Source: Tabrizicola piscis
GTDB taxonomy: Bacteria > Pseudomonadota > Alphaproteobacteria > Rhodobacterales > Rhodobacteraceae
NCBI RefSeq assembly: GCF_003940805.1
Contig: NZ_CP034328.1
Location: forward strand, 2,338,001-2,402,000
Reading direction: 5' to 3'
DNA length: 64,000 bases
Shown here: piece after piece, positions 23,870 to 32,315 of the stretch
Numbering within the stretch: the stretch's first letter is position 1
Layout of the letters: each line of letters begins with the position of its first letter
Translations under genes and position numbers: made by a program
Notes under the pieces: model-generated
The model's input: the letters and a program-made list of their open reading frames with translations, nothing else
Told to the model about the DNA's origin: nothing
The model's database searches: none

Positions 23870-25345
23870 CTAATTTGCGCGACGCGCGATGTCGTCCAGG
23901 CGAAGCTGCTCACCCGTGGCGTCAGCGTCGGTCGCGTCTTCAGGCTCGGGCTCGGGCTGCGGCGGTTCGGGGCGGGCTTCCATCAGCGGCAAAAGCTCTG
24001 CCAGACCGGGCGGCGCGTCCGAAGAGACGGGGGGTTCGCGCCATGTCAGCGTATCAAAGCTGCCGCAGTTGTCACAGATCGGGTGCCATGCCGCATGGAT
24101 CGCCTGACACTTGTCGCAGCACCATTGCGGCCCGCGCGGCGCGGCGATGGCCTGCGCGACCAGCCCGCGCACGACGGTATCATCGGCCCCTTCGCCCCGC
24201 GCAATCGCTGCCAGAATGGCCAGCGACCGCTGGGTCGGGTGCTGTGTCGCCACATCGCCCAAGGCGCGCCGGGCGGCGGGAAACTCTTCGGCCGCGACCA
24301 GCAGTTCGGCCTGCAGCATCTTGGTTTCTTCGCTGTCGGTGCGCAGCGAGGTCAGGGTCTTGAACCGTTTCAACCGCTCTGCCGGGGTTTCCTCGGGCTC
24401 AATCTCGGCAAAGGCGGCGGCAAGGTCGGGGTGGGGCATCACATCCCACGCCTTTTTCAGCACGCGCGTCGCGTGCTTCTTGTCGCCCTTGGCCACATAG
24501 CCCCGCGCTGCCATTGCCGCCGCCGGGATCAGGTCCGGCGACATCCGGTTCGCCTCGATGGCTGCTTCGCGGGCTTCGATGCTGGCGTTGTCGTCGAACA
24601 CCGTCTGGGCCTGCTGCAGGGCCAGCACCGCATCACGGCGGCGATAGACATCCTTCGGCAGGCTTCCCGTCTTCAGCTTCGCGCCCAGCGTGGCCCGCGC
24701 ACCGGACCAGTCACCCGCATCCGATTGCAGCTTGAGCAGAAGATCCTGCGTTTCTGCATGCTTGGGCCGCAGTTGGAACGCCTTCTCCGCCAGTTTCAGG
24801 GCGGTCTCGCGGTCCCCCTCGGCCAGCTTTTGCTGCAACAGTCCGCGCACGCCGACAAAGCGGGTCTTCTCATCCGACAAGAGCAGCTTGTAGGCATCGG
24901 TCGCGCGCTTGCGGTCGCCCGCCGCCTCGGCCGCTTGCGCCACCAGCAGCGTCGTCAGTTCCGGCTTGCCCAGCAGCCGCTCCGCCGTCTGTGCCCTGGT
25001 CAGCGCCAGCCGCGCCTCACCCGAAGCCAGCGCCATCATCCCCTCGGACAGCGCGCGATAGCCCTTGCGCTCCCGGTTCCGGTCAAAATAGCGCGAGATC
25101 GCCGTCTCATCGCCATTCAGAAAGCGCACGGTCGCGCCAAGAAGACCCAGCACCTTCAGCAACAGCCACACCGCGACGAACAGCACGACGCCCAGCACCA
25201 CCGCCTGCATCGGGCCGATCGTGAACTCCCACCCGGCGACAAGGATGCGCATCGCACCACCGGTTTCGGTCAGCATGCCCGCGCCCAACGCCAGCGCGGC
25301 GATGATCACAACAAACAGGACAATCTTTGTCAGCGACCACAGCAT
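23870..25345 (-). CDS. hemY: HemY-type membrane TPR protein with C-terminal zinc ribbon
   Basis: This 491-residue protein has two N-terminal transmembrane helices (about residues 4-24 and 41-66), then a conserved HemY N region (ISRYFDRNRERKGYRALSEG). A long tetratricopeptide-like helical array follows to about residue 400. The tail contains two cysteine pairs, WCCDKCQA and ICDNCGSF, about 15 residues apart, a zinc-ribbon or rubredoxin-like knuckle. Proteobacterial HemY is linked to haem synthesis by operon membership with hemD; it is unrelated to the Bacillus protoporphyrinogen oxidase of the same name. Its ATG shares one base with the stop of the upstream mic60 gene. The extreme C-terminus is acidic and proline-rich. 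Confidence 0.87.
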   Translation of the reverse strand: MLWSLTKIVLFVVIIAALALGAGMLTETGGAMRILVAGWEFTIGPMQAVVLGVVLFVAVWLLLKVLGLLGATVRFLNGDETAISRYFDRNRERKGYRALSEGMMALASGEARLALTRAQTAERLLGKPELTTLLVAQAAEAAGDRKRATDAYKLLLSDEKTRFVGVRGLLQQKLAEGDRETALKLAEKAFQLRPKHAETQDLLLKLQSDAGDWSGARATLGAKLKTGSLPKDVYRRRDAVLALQQAQTVFDDNASIEAREAAIEANRMSPDLIPAAAMAARGYVAKGDKKHATRVLKKAWDVMPHPDLAAAFAEIEPEETPAERLKRFKTLTSLRTDSEETKMLQAELLVAAEEFPAARRALGDVATQHPTQRSLAILAAIARGEGADDTVVRGLVAQAIAAPRGPQWCCDKCQAIHAAWHPICDNCGSFDTLTWREPPVSSDAPPGLAELLPLMEARPEPPQPEPEPEDATDADATGEQLRLDDIARRAN

Positions 25346-26478
25346 CAAGATGCCTCCGCCAGCGCCGCATCCACCGCCACCCGGACCCGGGCATTGGCCA
25401 CCCACCCGTCCAGCGGCACGCGCACGGCCGGGTCCAGCGCCTCAAGCTCGGTCAGGGCGTCGGCCAGCCGATCCTCACTCAAGGCGAACTCCGCACGCGA
25501 CAGGATGGCATCGGGGTCATCCCCCTCGCGCGGGGTCAGCGACCGCGCCCCGGTCTGCGCGCCAAGGAAATCCACCAGCCGTGCGCCCCAGCTCGCCTCG
25601 GAGTCATTGGCCCGCGCCACCTGCAGCGCCGCCCGCGCCGCCTCCGGGAAGTCCGCTTGCAGCTGCGCCAGCGACACCACGCCCGCCACATGCGGCGCCA
25701 AAGCCGCCTGCAGGTCAGTATCGGCCACCGCTGCAAGCTCGGCCTCGAACGCCCCACCGGTTGCCACCGCCGCCGCCAAGACCTCCAGCGCCCGGGCCTG
25801 TGCCGCCGCTTCGGCCAAGGCCGCCGCTTCGGCTGCCCGCGCCTCCGCCTCGGCCTCCACCTCGGCCAACCGGGCGAGCGCTGCATCCACCTCAGCCGTC
25901 GCAGCCCCACCTTCGGGAAGGGCCGCCAACCGCTGCTCCAGCTCGGCCAGCTTCGCCTCTACTTCGGCGGTCAAGGCACCTTCGCCCACCGGCCGCGCCT
26001 CAAGCGCCGCCAACCGCTGGTCCAGATCCCCCACATTCGCGACCGGCGCCGCCTCCAGCGTGGCAACACGCCCGGCCAACCCGTCAATTCCCTGCTGCAG
26101 CCCGGCTTGGCCCGCCTCCAACGCCGCAACCGCCGCATCCAGCCGCTCACCCAAGGCTGCGATCTCGGTCGACTGGTCGGGTGCCGCCAGCCCAAACACG
26201 TTGAAATGCGCCAGCCCGAACCCCGCCGCAGCCGCCAGCGCCCCACCCAGCAAAGGCCCCAGCACGCCAGAGCGGCGCGCAGGCCTGTCAACCACCTCAG
26301 GCGGCGGCAAGAACGACGCCTGCGGGATCGGCGGCTCGTGCACTGGCGTCTCGGGCGCCGGAATCTCCGGCACCTGAGTCTCTGGCACACCCTCGACAAC
26401 CGCGTCGGCTGGGGGCAGGTCAGACCCGGTCACCGCCTCGGCTGAGGCGTCAGGTGTTGCGTCCTTGCGTCTGGTCAT
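25345..26478 (-). CDS. Mic60/mitofilin-like inner-membrane protein
   Basis: This 377-residue protein has a proline-rich cytoplasmic N-terminus (residues 1-70), one transmembrane helix (about residues 72-92, with GALAAAAGFGLAHFNVF), a long alanine/glutamate-rich coiled coil (about 100-260) and a C-terminal mitofilin-type domain. This is the plan of alphaproteobacterial Mic60, the ancestor of the mitochondrial cristae organiser, and of COG4223. In alphaproteobacteria mic60 characteristically lies between hemD and hemY, as here. The start at 26478 has AAGGG about nine bases upstream; 26520 would add fourteen unconserved residues. It probably shapes intracytoplasmic membrane or membrane contact sites; the function is by homology. 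Confidence 0.82.
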   Translation of the reverse strand: MTRRKDATPDASAEAVTGSDLPPADAVVEGVPETQVPEIPAPETPVHEPPIPQASFLPPPEVVDRPARRSGVLGPLLGGALAAAAGFGLAHFNVFGLAAPDQSTEIAALGERLDAAVAALEAGQAGLQQGIDGLAGRVATLEAAPVANVGDLDQRLAALEARPVGEGALTAEVEAKLAELEQRLAALPEGGAATAEVDAALARLAEVEAEAEARAAEAAALAEAAAQARALEVLAAAVATGGAFEAELAAVADTDLQAALAPHVAGVVSLAQLQADFPEAARAALQVARANDSEASWGARLVDFLGAQTGARSLTPREGDDPDAILSRAEFALSEDRLADALTELEALDPAVRVPLDGWVANARVRVAVDAALAEAS

Positions 26479-26535
26479 GGGTTCGGCCCTTTCGCTTTCG
26501 GCCTCCTTCCACCTAAGCACTCGCAGCCGGTGGGT

Positions 26536-27273
26536 TCAAGGCGCGCGGCGCATTTCCGCAAACCGTCGGACCGCCTCCAGCATCGCTTCGGCGTCTGGCC
26601 GCCGGGCCACGACAAGTGCCTCATGCGGCATGCCTTCTGCCGCCTCGGCGACGGCGTCGCTCATCGCCACCAGCCGCAGGGTCGCCCGCATCCCGGCAGG
26701 CAGCGCCTGACGCAACAAGACAGCACTTCTGGGTGAGAAAAGGGGGACGATCACCCCGCCATCCGTCGACAGCAACTCCGCCGCCTCAGGCGACAACGCC
26801 TGCGGTTCCTGACGGTAAACGACCGCCGAAAACGTCTCTATGCCTGCGGAATTCAACTGCTCCGCCACCTCGCCCCGCACCTCTTCGCCACGCAGATGCA
26901 AAAGCCGGCCATCCGGGGGGTCGGCCAGAACCGCCGCCACCAGCGCCGCCGCATCGCCTTCGGCAGACACCGCCTGAAACCCTGCCGCACTGGCCCGCGC
27001 TGCCGTCTGGCCGCCCACGCACCAGGCGCGCTTTGGCAGGTCCAGCCCGGCCACCGCCTTGACTGCAGTGGCCGAGGTGAAGATCACCGCCGCAAAGGGC
27101 CCATCCGGCAGATCGGGCGTCAGGAAAACCGGTGCCATCAACGGCGCAATGACCGGGCGCACCAAGGCACCCAACCGCGCCTCCAGCGCCGCCGCGAAAG
27201 ACCGTGACTGTGCCGCAGGCCGCGTCAGCAGCACCGGGATCGCGGTTCGGGTGGATTGTCTCGCCATGCCCAT
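26536..27273 (-). CDS. hemD: Uroporphyrinogen-III synthase
   Basis: This protein of about 245 residues starts at 27273 (CAGG seven bases upstream; an ATG two codons later is possible). It begins with the family opening [17 protein letters not shown] and contains [25 protein letters not shown] and [12 protein letters not shown], matching the two-lobed HemD fold despite the low conservation usual for this enzyme. It cyclises hydroxymethylbilane to uroporphyrinogen III, the branch point for haem, bacteriochlorophyll and cobalamin. It leads a minus-strand operon hemD-mic60-hemY and is divergent from tsaD, with 38 bases for both promoters. hemC is not in the window. Confidence 0.88.
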   Translation of the reverse strand: MGMARQSTRTAIPVLLTRPAAQSRSFAAALEARLGALVRPVIAPLMAPVFLTPDLPDGPFAAVIFTSATAVKAVAGLDLPKRAWCVGGQTAARASAAGFQAVSAEGDAAALVAAVLADPPDGRLLHLRGEEVRGEVAEQLNSAGIETFSAVVYRQEPQALSPEAAELLSTDGGVIVPLFSPRSAVLLRQALPAGMRATLRLVAMSDAVAEAAEGMPHEALVVARRPDAEAMLEAVRRFAEMRRAP

Positions 27274-27311
27274 GGTGTTACCTGCCGGGCATCCTTCACG
27301 CAACGGCGGCC

Positions 27312-28397
27312 ATGGACCGGACCCTTACCCTTCTCGGCATTGAAAGCAGTTGCGACGATACCGCAGCGGCGGTCGTACGCCTGACACCGGGTCTGCCGCC
27401 TGAGATCCTGTCGTCGCAGGTGCTGGCCCAGACCAACCTGCACGCAGCCTTTGGCGGGGTCGTGCCGGAGATTGCCGCCCGAGCCCATGCCGAACGGCTG
27501 GACTCGGTGGTCGAAGAGGCGCTGACCGTGGCTGGCGTTGGGCTGGACGCGCTTGACGGCATCGCGGTGACGGCAGGCCCGGGCCTGATCGGCGGCGTTC
27601 TTTCGGGTGTCATGCTGGCGCGTGGCCTTGCTGCCGCGCGCGGCCTGCCGCTGATGGCGGTCAACCATCTTGCCGGGCACGCCCTGACGCCCCGACTGAC
27701 CGATGAGATAGCCTTTCCCTATCTGATGCTGCTGGTATCCGGCGGGCATTGCCAGTTCCTGCTGGTGGAAGGCGTTGACCGTTTCCGCCGCCTTGGCGGC
27801 ACGATCGATGACGCCCCCGGTGAGGCGTTTGACAAAACCGCCAAGCTCTTGGGCCTACCCCAACCCGGCGGCCCGGCGGTCGAGGGCGAAGCGATGCTGG
27901 GCGACCCCAAGCGCTTTGCCTTCCCACGGCCTCTGCTCGACCGTGAAGGTTGTGACATGTCCTTTTCCGGACTGAAAACTGCGTTGCTGCGGGCCAGGGA
28001 CAGCCTGATTGTCGCGCATGGCGGGCTGACCGTGCAGGACCGCCGCGACCTCTGCGCCGGGTTTCAGGCCGCCGTGGCCGAGGTTCTGGCCATCAAGACC
28101 GACCGCGCGCTGGCCTTGTCGGGTCCTGTGACAGCCCTTGCCGTCGCGGGCGGTGTTGCAGCAAACAAGCCCATTCGGGCCATGTTAGAGACTGTTTCCA
28201 CCCGTCACGGCACCCCCTTCCTCGCACCGCCCCTGCGTCTGTGCACGGACAACGCCGCCATGATCGCCTGGGCGGGGATCGAGCGGATAAGGGTCGGCAT
28301 CCTCCCGTCGTCAGACTTCGCTGCCCGGCCCCGCTGGCCGCTGGATGACACCGCTCCCGCCCTTCTGGGGTCTGGCAAGAAGGGGGCCAAGGCATGA
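27312..28397 (+). CDS. tsaD: tRNA N6-adenosine threonylcarbamoyltransferase
   Basis: This 361-residue protein opens with [16 protein letters not shown], the ASKHA phosphate motif of TsaD. It has the metal-binding pair in NHLAGHAL (residues about 117-124), then [37 protein letters not shown] and the late [12 protein letters not shown]. It transfers threonylcarbamoyl to A37 of ANN-decoding tRNAs, in complex with TsaB and TsaE; tsaE lies at 40418 in this window. The start at 27312 leaves a short divergent promoter region with hemD. Its stop overlaps the gpsA start by four bases. Confidence 0.96.
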   Translation: MDRTLTLLGIESSCDDTAAAVVRLTPGLPPEILSSQVLAQTNLHAAFGGVVPEIAARAHAERLDSVVEEALTVAGVGLDALDGIAVTAGPGLIGGVLSGVMLARGLAAARGLPLMAVNHLAGHALTPRLTDEIAFPYLMLLVSGGHCQFLLVEGVDRFRRLGGTIDDAPGEAFDKTAKLLGLPQPGGPAVEGEAMLGDPKRFAFPRPLLDREGCDMSFSGLKTALLRARDSLIVAHGGLTVQDRRDLCAGFQAAVAEVLAIKTDRALALSGPVTALAVAGGVAANKPIRAMLETVSTRHGTPFLAPPLRLCTDNAAMIAWAGIERIRVGILPSSDFAARPRWPLDDTAPALLGSGKKGAKA

Positions 28398-29350
28398 TCG
28401 GCATCATCGGGGCTGGCGCTTTCGGCACGGCCTTGGCCGTGGCCTTGGGCACTGGCGGTCGGCAAGTCCGCCTCTGGGCCCGGGACGCGGCACAAGTGCA
28501 GGCCATGCAGGAAAGCCGCCGCAACGATGGGGTTTTGCCCGGGGTGCTCCTGCCAGAAAACGTCTCTATTCACGCCGAAATCGCTGATGTTTGCGGCGGG
28601 CAGGCCCTCCTTCTGGCAGTGCCAATGCAAAGCCTTGGTGCGCTTTTGGACCAATGGCCACAGATCGACGCGCGCCAGCCACTGGTGGCCTGCTGCAAGG
28701 GCGTTGACCTTTCCAGCCTGCGCGGCCCGGTGGCCCTGATCGAGGAACGGCGGGCAGGGGCCACGGCTGCGATCCTGACCGGCCCAAGTTTCGCCGCCGA
28801 CATCGCCAAGGGTCTGCCAACCGCGCTGACGCTGGCGACCACGGGGGATGGGGCTGCGTTGCAGGACCTCCTCTCGACCCAGACCCTGCGCCTGTACCGG
28901 ACCAATGACGTCCGGGGCGCGGAACTGGGCGGGGCGCTGAAGAATGTCATCGCCATCGCCGCCGGAACGGTGATCGGCGCCGGGCTTGGCGACAGCGCGC
29001 GTGCCGCGCTCATGACCCGCGGCTATGCCGAGATGGTCCGGCTGGCCGAAGCCCTTGGCGCAAGGGCCGAGACGCTGGCAGGTCTCTCCGGCTTTGGCGA
29101 TCTGGTGCTGACCTGCACCTCGTCGCAGTCGCGCAACTTCCGGTTCGGCCATGCGCTTGGTCGCGGTGAGGCGTTTGACGCGACCATCACCGTCGAAGGA
29201 GTTGCCACCGCCCGCGCGGTGATGCGGTTGGCCGAGGGGATGGGGGTCGACATGCCGGTGACGGCGATGGTGGATGCCCTTGCCTCTGGCCGGATCGCGC
29301 TGAATGATGCCATCGGCCAGCTGATGCGGCGGCCTCTCAAACAGGAATGA
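28394..29350 (+). CDS. gpsA: Glycerol-3-phosphate dehydrogenase [NAD(P)+]
   Basis: This 318-residue protein has the N-terminal Rossmann motif [18 protein letters not shown]. The catalytic lysine lies in the [13 protein letters not shown] segment at about residues 180-192, and [11 protein letters not shown] plus SRNFRFG follow. It reduces dihydroxyacetone phosphate to sn-glycerol-3-phosphate for phospholipid synthesis in the cytoplasm. It overlaps tsaD by four bases, a common alphaproteobacterial arrangement, and is followed by yciI-like and EVE-domain genes in the same operon. Confidence 0.96.
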   Translation: MIGIIGAGAFGTALAVALGTGGRQVRLWARDAAQVQAMQESRRNDGVLPGVLLPENVSIHAEIADVCGGQALLLAVPMQSLGALLDQWPQIDARQPLVACCKGVDLSSLRGPVALIEERRAGATAAILTGPSFAADIAKGLPTALTLATTGDGAALQDLLSTQTLRLYRTNDVRGAELGGALKNVIAIAAGTVIGAGLGDSARAALMTRGYAEMVRLAEALGARAETLAGLSGFGDLVLTCTSSQSRNFRFGHALGRGEAFDATITVEGVATARAVMRLAEGMGVDMPVTAMVDALASGRIALNDAIGQLMRRPLKQE

Positions 29351-29352
29351 CC

Positions 29353-29625
29353 ATGCGCTTTGCCCTGATCTGCCTCGACAAACCCAACGCCCTGCAAACC
29401 CGCGTCGAAAACCGCGCCGCCCATCTGGAGCATATCCAGACCACTGGCGTCGTCGAACAGGCCGGCCCCTTCATCGACGCGGCGGGCCAGATGTGTGGCA
29501 GCCTGATCGTGCTGGGCGTCGCCACCCGCGCGGAGGCGGAGGCTTGGGCCGAGGCCGATCCTTACGCGAAGGCGGGGCTGTTCTCCTCGGTCATGATCCA
29601 GGAATGGAAGCGGGTGGTCGGATGA
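29353..29625 (+). CDS. YciI-family protein
   Basis: This protein of about 90 residues has the YciI-like dimeric alpha/beta fold pattern. It begins MRFALICLDKP, followed by the conserved histidine in RAAHLEHI, PFIDAAGQMCGSLIV and AWAEADPYAKAGLF. The start at 29353 is preferred because AGGA lies six bases before it; the ATG at 29347 directly abuts that site. YciI proteins are small cytoplasmic proteins of mostly unknown activity, related to dehalogenases and muconolactone isomerases. It overlaps the EVE-domain gene by four bases. Confidence 0.85.
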   Translation: MRFALICLDKPNALQTRVENRAAHLEHIQTTGVVEQAGPFIDAAGQMCGSLIVLGVATRAEAEAWAEADPYAKAGLFSSVMIQEWKRVVG

Positions 29626-30041
29626 GCTACTGGCTGTTCAAGTCTGAACCGGATGTCTGGGGCTGGGACCATCAGGTCGCCAAGGGCGATGAGGGTGAGG
29701 AGTGGCACGGGGTCCGCAACTATCAGGCCCGCAACAACATGCGGGCGATGAGGGTGGGGGATCTGGGCTTCTTCTATCATTCCAACATCGGCAAGGAAGT
29801 CGTCGGGATCGTCGAGGTCTGCCGCGAAAGCAGCCCCGATTCCACCACGGACGACCCCCGTTGGGACTGCGTCTGGATCAAGGCGGTCAGGCCGTTCAAG
29901 CGGGCAGTCAGCCTTGAGGAGTGCAAGGTTCAGCCGGGGCTGGAGGGCATGGTTCTGGTGAACAACACCCGGCTTTCGGTGCAGCCCGTATCCCCCGAGG
30001 AATGGGAGATCGTCTGCCGCATGGGGGGCGTGGAGCCCTGA
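29622..30041 (+). CDS. EVE domain-containing protein
   Basis: This 139-residue protein is a single EVE domain, with the N-terminal signature SYWLFKSEPDVWGWDHQ, then WHGVRNYQARNNMRAMRVGD and FFYHSNIGKEVVGIVEV. EVE domains belong to the PUA-like group that binds modified bases, including 5-methylcytosine or modified RNA nucleosides. Co-transcription after tsaD, gpsA and yciI is common in alphaproteobacteria and suggests a housekeeping role, perhaps tRNA-related, rather than defence. The function is inferred from the fold only. Confidence 0.92.
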   Translation: MSYWLFKSEPDVWGWDHQVAKGDEGEEWHGVRNYQARNNMRAMRVGDLGFFYHSNIGKEVVGIVEVCRESSPDSTTDDPRWDCVWIKAVRPFKRAVSLEECKVQPGLEGMVLVNNTRLSVQPVSPEEWEIVCRMGGVEP

Positions 30042-30199
30042 CTGTCCCGGGCAGGGACAGGCCCTCGGGTCAACAAGATCAATCGCTTGGACGTTGGCGT
30101 TAACCGTTTGGCAAGACTTGCGCCGGACGTCGCGGGAAACCCCCTATCCTGAAGGCCTGGATTGCGGCACCCTTTGTCAAAACGACAAGGGGGACGCAG

Positions 30200-30583
30200 A
30201 TGGAGTTCTTGAATGTGATCGTGGCGGCGCTGGCCGCCTTTGGCTTTGGCGCGGTCTGGTACATTGCGATGTCCAGGCCATGGATGGCGGCCTCGGGCGT
30301 GACGGAGGCCGAGCAGAAGGCAAGCGGGCCGACGCCTTTTGTCGTCGGGCTGGCGGCAATGGTGCTGGTCGCCGGGATGATGCGGCACCTGCTGGCCACG
30401 TCGGGGGTGACGACGGTCGGCGGCGGGGCAGTCGCGGGGCTGGGGGTCGGGGCGTTTCTGGTCATGCCGTGGGTCGCGATGAACTATGCCTTCGCGCTGC
30501 GCAAACCGTCTTTGACGGTGATTGACGGGGTGAACGCCGTCGTCGGCTGCACGATCATGGGCGCGGTCTTGAACGCGTTCTGA
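30200..30583 (+). CDS. DUF1761 small membrane protein
   Basis: This 127-residue protein has four hydrophobic segments (residues about 4-25, 48-64, 72-92 and 108-125). It has the DUF1761 N-terminal pattern FGFGAVWYIAMSRPWM and the WVAMNYAF segment in the third helix. It would sit in the inner membrane. No function is known for the family. It stands alone, 158 bases after the EVE gene, with an 18-bp palindrome 33 bases downstream. Confidence 0.8.
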   Translation: MEFLNVIVAALAAFGFGAVWYIAMSRPWMAASGVTEAEQKASGPTPFVVGLAAMVLVAGMMRHLLATSGVTTVGGGAVAGLGVGAFLVMPWVAMNYAFALRKPSLTVIDGVNAVVGCTIMGAVLNAF

Positions 30584-30615
30584 AGCTGGGCGTATCGACC
30601 GCTGATGTGGGCTCA

Positions 30616-30633
30616 GCCGGGCTTAAGCCCGGC
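30616..30633. repeat. 18-bp perfect palindrome after the DUF1761 gene
   Basis: GCCGGGCTTAAGCCCGGC reads the same on both strands and can form a 7-9 bp stem. An outer pair CTGATG (30602) and CATCAG (30651) could extend it. It lies 33 bases after the DUF1761 stop with no U-run, so it may protect or end that transcript. Confidence 0.5.
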
Positions 30634-30732
30634 CTGCATGCGCTGACAGCCATCAGTTGAAATCTGATTTGTGGATGTGAGACCTGAAGCGCAGCAGCAG
30701 GGTCAGAAACTGGCGGTGCGCGAGAAAATGGC

Positions 30733-30766
30733 ATGAGGGGCCCTGTACCCCTACAGGACCCCTCAT
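30733..30766. repeat. Long inverted repeat in the DUF1761-DUF2853 gap
   Basis: ATGAGGGG pairs with CCCCTCAT and CCTGTA with TACAGG around a CCCC tetraloop, with one C-A mismatch between the two blocks. This gives 14 paired positions. No T-run follows on either strand. Possible roles are a structured RNA, a REP-like element or a transcript-end stabiliser. Confidence 0.5.
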
Positions 30767-30971
30767 CCAACCCACGCGCACACCCCAAGCACCGCGTGAT
30801 CTTCCAAAGAGTCCCGGGCGTACTGCCCCGACCGGACAGTGATGCCCGGATTGCCCTGCTGCGGCAAGGCGCGAGTGTCTTGGTTTTGGTTCAAATGCCG
30901 ACGGTCGGGCCAAGGTCGCCCCCACCCCTCCATAGAGGGAGGAGGGAGGCGCTTGTCGCCGCGGCTGCGCC

Positions 30972-31313
30972 CTACTTGTAAGCGGCTTCGCGGCCGAAAT
31001 GCTTGACGAGCAAATAATAAAACACTGCGCGGAACTTGTTGCGTTCGGACTTGCCATAGGTGTCGACGGCGGCGTGGATGCCTTCCATCAGGGTCGGCCC
31101 ATCCTTGAGGCCAAGCTTCTTGATCAGGAAATTGGTTTTGATCCGCGCCAGTTCTTCGGGGTCAGAAGCCGCGACAGTCTGGGCATCGTTGTCATAGATC
31201 GACGGGCCGCAGCCGATGGTTACCTTGGTCAGGAGCGCCATGTCTGGCGTAACCTTGCATTTGGATTTCAGGTCTTCGGCGTATTTGGCGATAAGTTCGT
31301 CCCGCTTGCCCAT
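30972..31313 (-). CDS. DUF2853 family protein
   Basis: This 113-residue soluble protein matches DUF2853 throughout: KRDELIAKYAEDLKSKCK at the N-terminus, then KVTIGCGPSIYDNDAQTVA and TNFLIKKLGLKDGPTLMEGI. GGGAGAG precedes its start. The family is a small helical protein seen in alphaproteobacteria and Bacteroidetes with no assigned function. It is monocistronic and convergent with the gene-free stretch. Confidence 0.85.
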   Translation of the reverse strand: MGKRDELIAKYAEDLKSKCKVTPDMALLTKVTIGCGPSIYDNDAQTVAASDPEELARIKTNFLIKKLGLKDGPTLMEGIHAAVDTYGKSERNKFRAVFYYLLVKHFGREAAYK

Positions 31314-31535
31314 TCTGCGTCTCTCCCTTGGACTGGTAAATTAAAGTTGAATGCCCCGAACCGTAGTCGCCCCGACCCCTTTGGGGAAGCAGAAATTCGT
31401 TTGTAGATCGTCATTGTTGCGATGGCCAAAACAGTTTGATGCGGCCCACCAAGGCCTTGAACCAGAGCGGGGCAGTCCCATCTAGGAGTCTGGAAACGCC
31501 AACCTTCACGCCATTTCTGACGGGAGATTGACACG

Positions 31536-32315
31536 ATGCAAATTACGCTGCCGAAGAGTACTGCACCGACACCCAGCCTTCCCGAAGCCCCCGTGATTGA
31601 AGCCCCCGCAATCGGCGATGCCATCAGGCAGCGGCGCCGGTCAGACGGTGTGCTGTCAGGCGCCGAGATCGCATACTGCCGTTCGCATCTGATCGCGCTG
31701 GCCTATGATCCGGTTCAGATCGGTTGGGTCGTTGCCGGTTGTGATGATGACATTGATGAAGACGTGTCTGAAAAGGCGAAGCTGGCATTCAAGCCGCGCA
31801 GCCTTGCGCCGACCTATCGCTTTCGCCCGTGGTCCCAGACCGACTTGCCGGTGTATCGCGCCTTGCTGGACGATCCGGCGGTCTGGGCGATGATGTACGA
31901 ACCCTATCCCGACCCGCTTGATGACGATCTGGCGCGGCAGCTGATCGACCTGTCGAACAGTGACCACCACGAGGTGCTGGCGGTTCTGCGCGATGGCGAG
32001 ATTGTCGGTCAGGTGCGGATGCTGTTTGACGCAGGCTCCAGCGCCGAGTTCAGCTACTGGTTCGGGCGGGCGCATTGGGGCAAGGGGCTTGGCTCGGCCA
32101 TCCTTGCCATTCACAGCGGGCGCACCTTCGTGCAGCACCCTGACCTGACGTCGATTTTCGCTGTCGTTCACCCGGACAATGCCGCCTCGCGGCGGGCCTT
32201 GCAGAAGGCGGGCTATGTCGAGGAGGGGCCGGACAGCCGACGCCCCGGCTGGATCAGCTATCGGCTGACCCGAGCCAGGGCAGAGGCGATCAATAGCGGT
32301 AGTGATCCGACTTGA
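31536..32315 (+). CDS. GNAT-family N-acetyltransferase with N-terminal extension
   Basis: This 259-residue protein has a GNAT domain in residues about 95-250. It starts with [20 protein letters not shown], contains an acetyl-CoA loop segment [15 protein letters not shown], and ends its core with [17 protein letters not shown], typical of RimJ/RimL-like enzymes. The first 90 residues are an extra, partly helical region ([19 protein letters not shown]) without recognisable family. GGGAG precedes the start by nine bases. The acceptor substrate is unknown. Its 3' end overlaps the convergent ahcY gene by 26 bases. Confidence 0.8.
   Translation: MQITLPKSTAPTPSLPEAPVIEAPAIGDAIRQRRRSDGVLSGAEIAYCRSHLIALAYDPVQIGWVVAGCDDDIDEDVSEKAKLAFKPRSLAPTYRFRPWSQTDLPVYRALLDDPAVWAMMYEPYPDPLDDDLARQLIDLSNSDHHEVLAVLRDGEIVGQVRMLFDAGSSAEFSYWFGRAHWGKGLGSAILAIHSGRTFVQHPDLTSIFAVVHPDNAASRRALQKAGYVEEGPDSRRPGWISYRLTRARAEAINSGSDPT

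Larger units (their letters stand above)
30584..30971. other. Gene-free stretch with several hairpins
   Basis: These 388 bases lie between the DUF1761 gene and the convergent DUF2853 gene. I see no open frame with a ribosome site and family similarity. The stretch holds a perfect 18-bp palindrome at 30616-30633, a 15-bp imperfect hairpin at 30733-30766 and a small CCCTC/GAGGG hairpin near 30930. This structure density could reflect 3'-end processing elements or an unannotated small RNA. Confidence 0.5.

Noticed and set aside
24083-26377. 764-codon plus-strand frame across hemY and mic60
   Set aside because: It is opposite two supported genes; the Ala/Ser/Arg-rich low-complexity second half is the complement of the coiled-coil codons.
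29622-30041. EVE gene as part of a defence system
   Set aside because: The neighbours are tsaD, gpsA and yciI with tight overlaps, a housekeeping context; no restriction or toxin gene is near.
30653-31057. 134-codon minus-strand frame overlapping the end of the DUF2853 gene
   Set aside because: It overlaps a supported gene, has no ribosome site and low-complexity composition.
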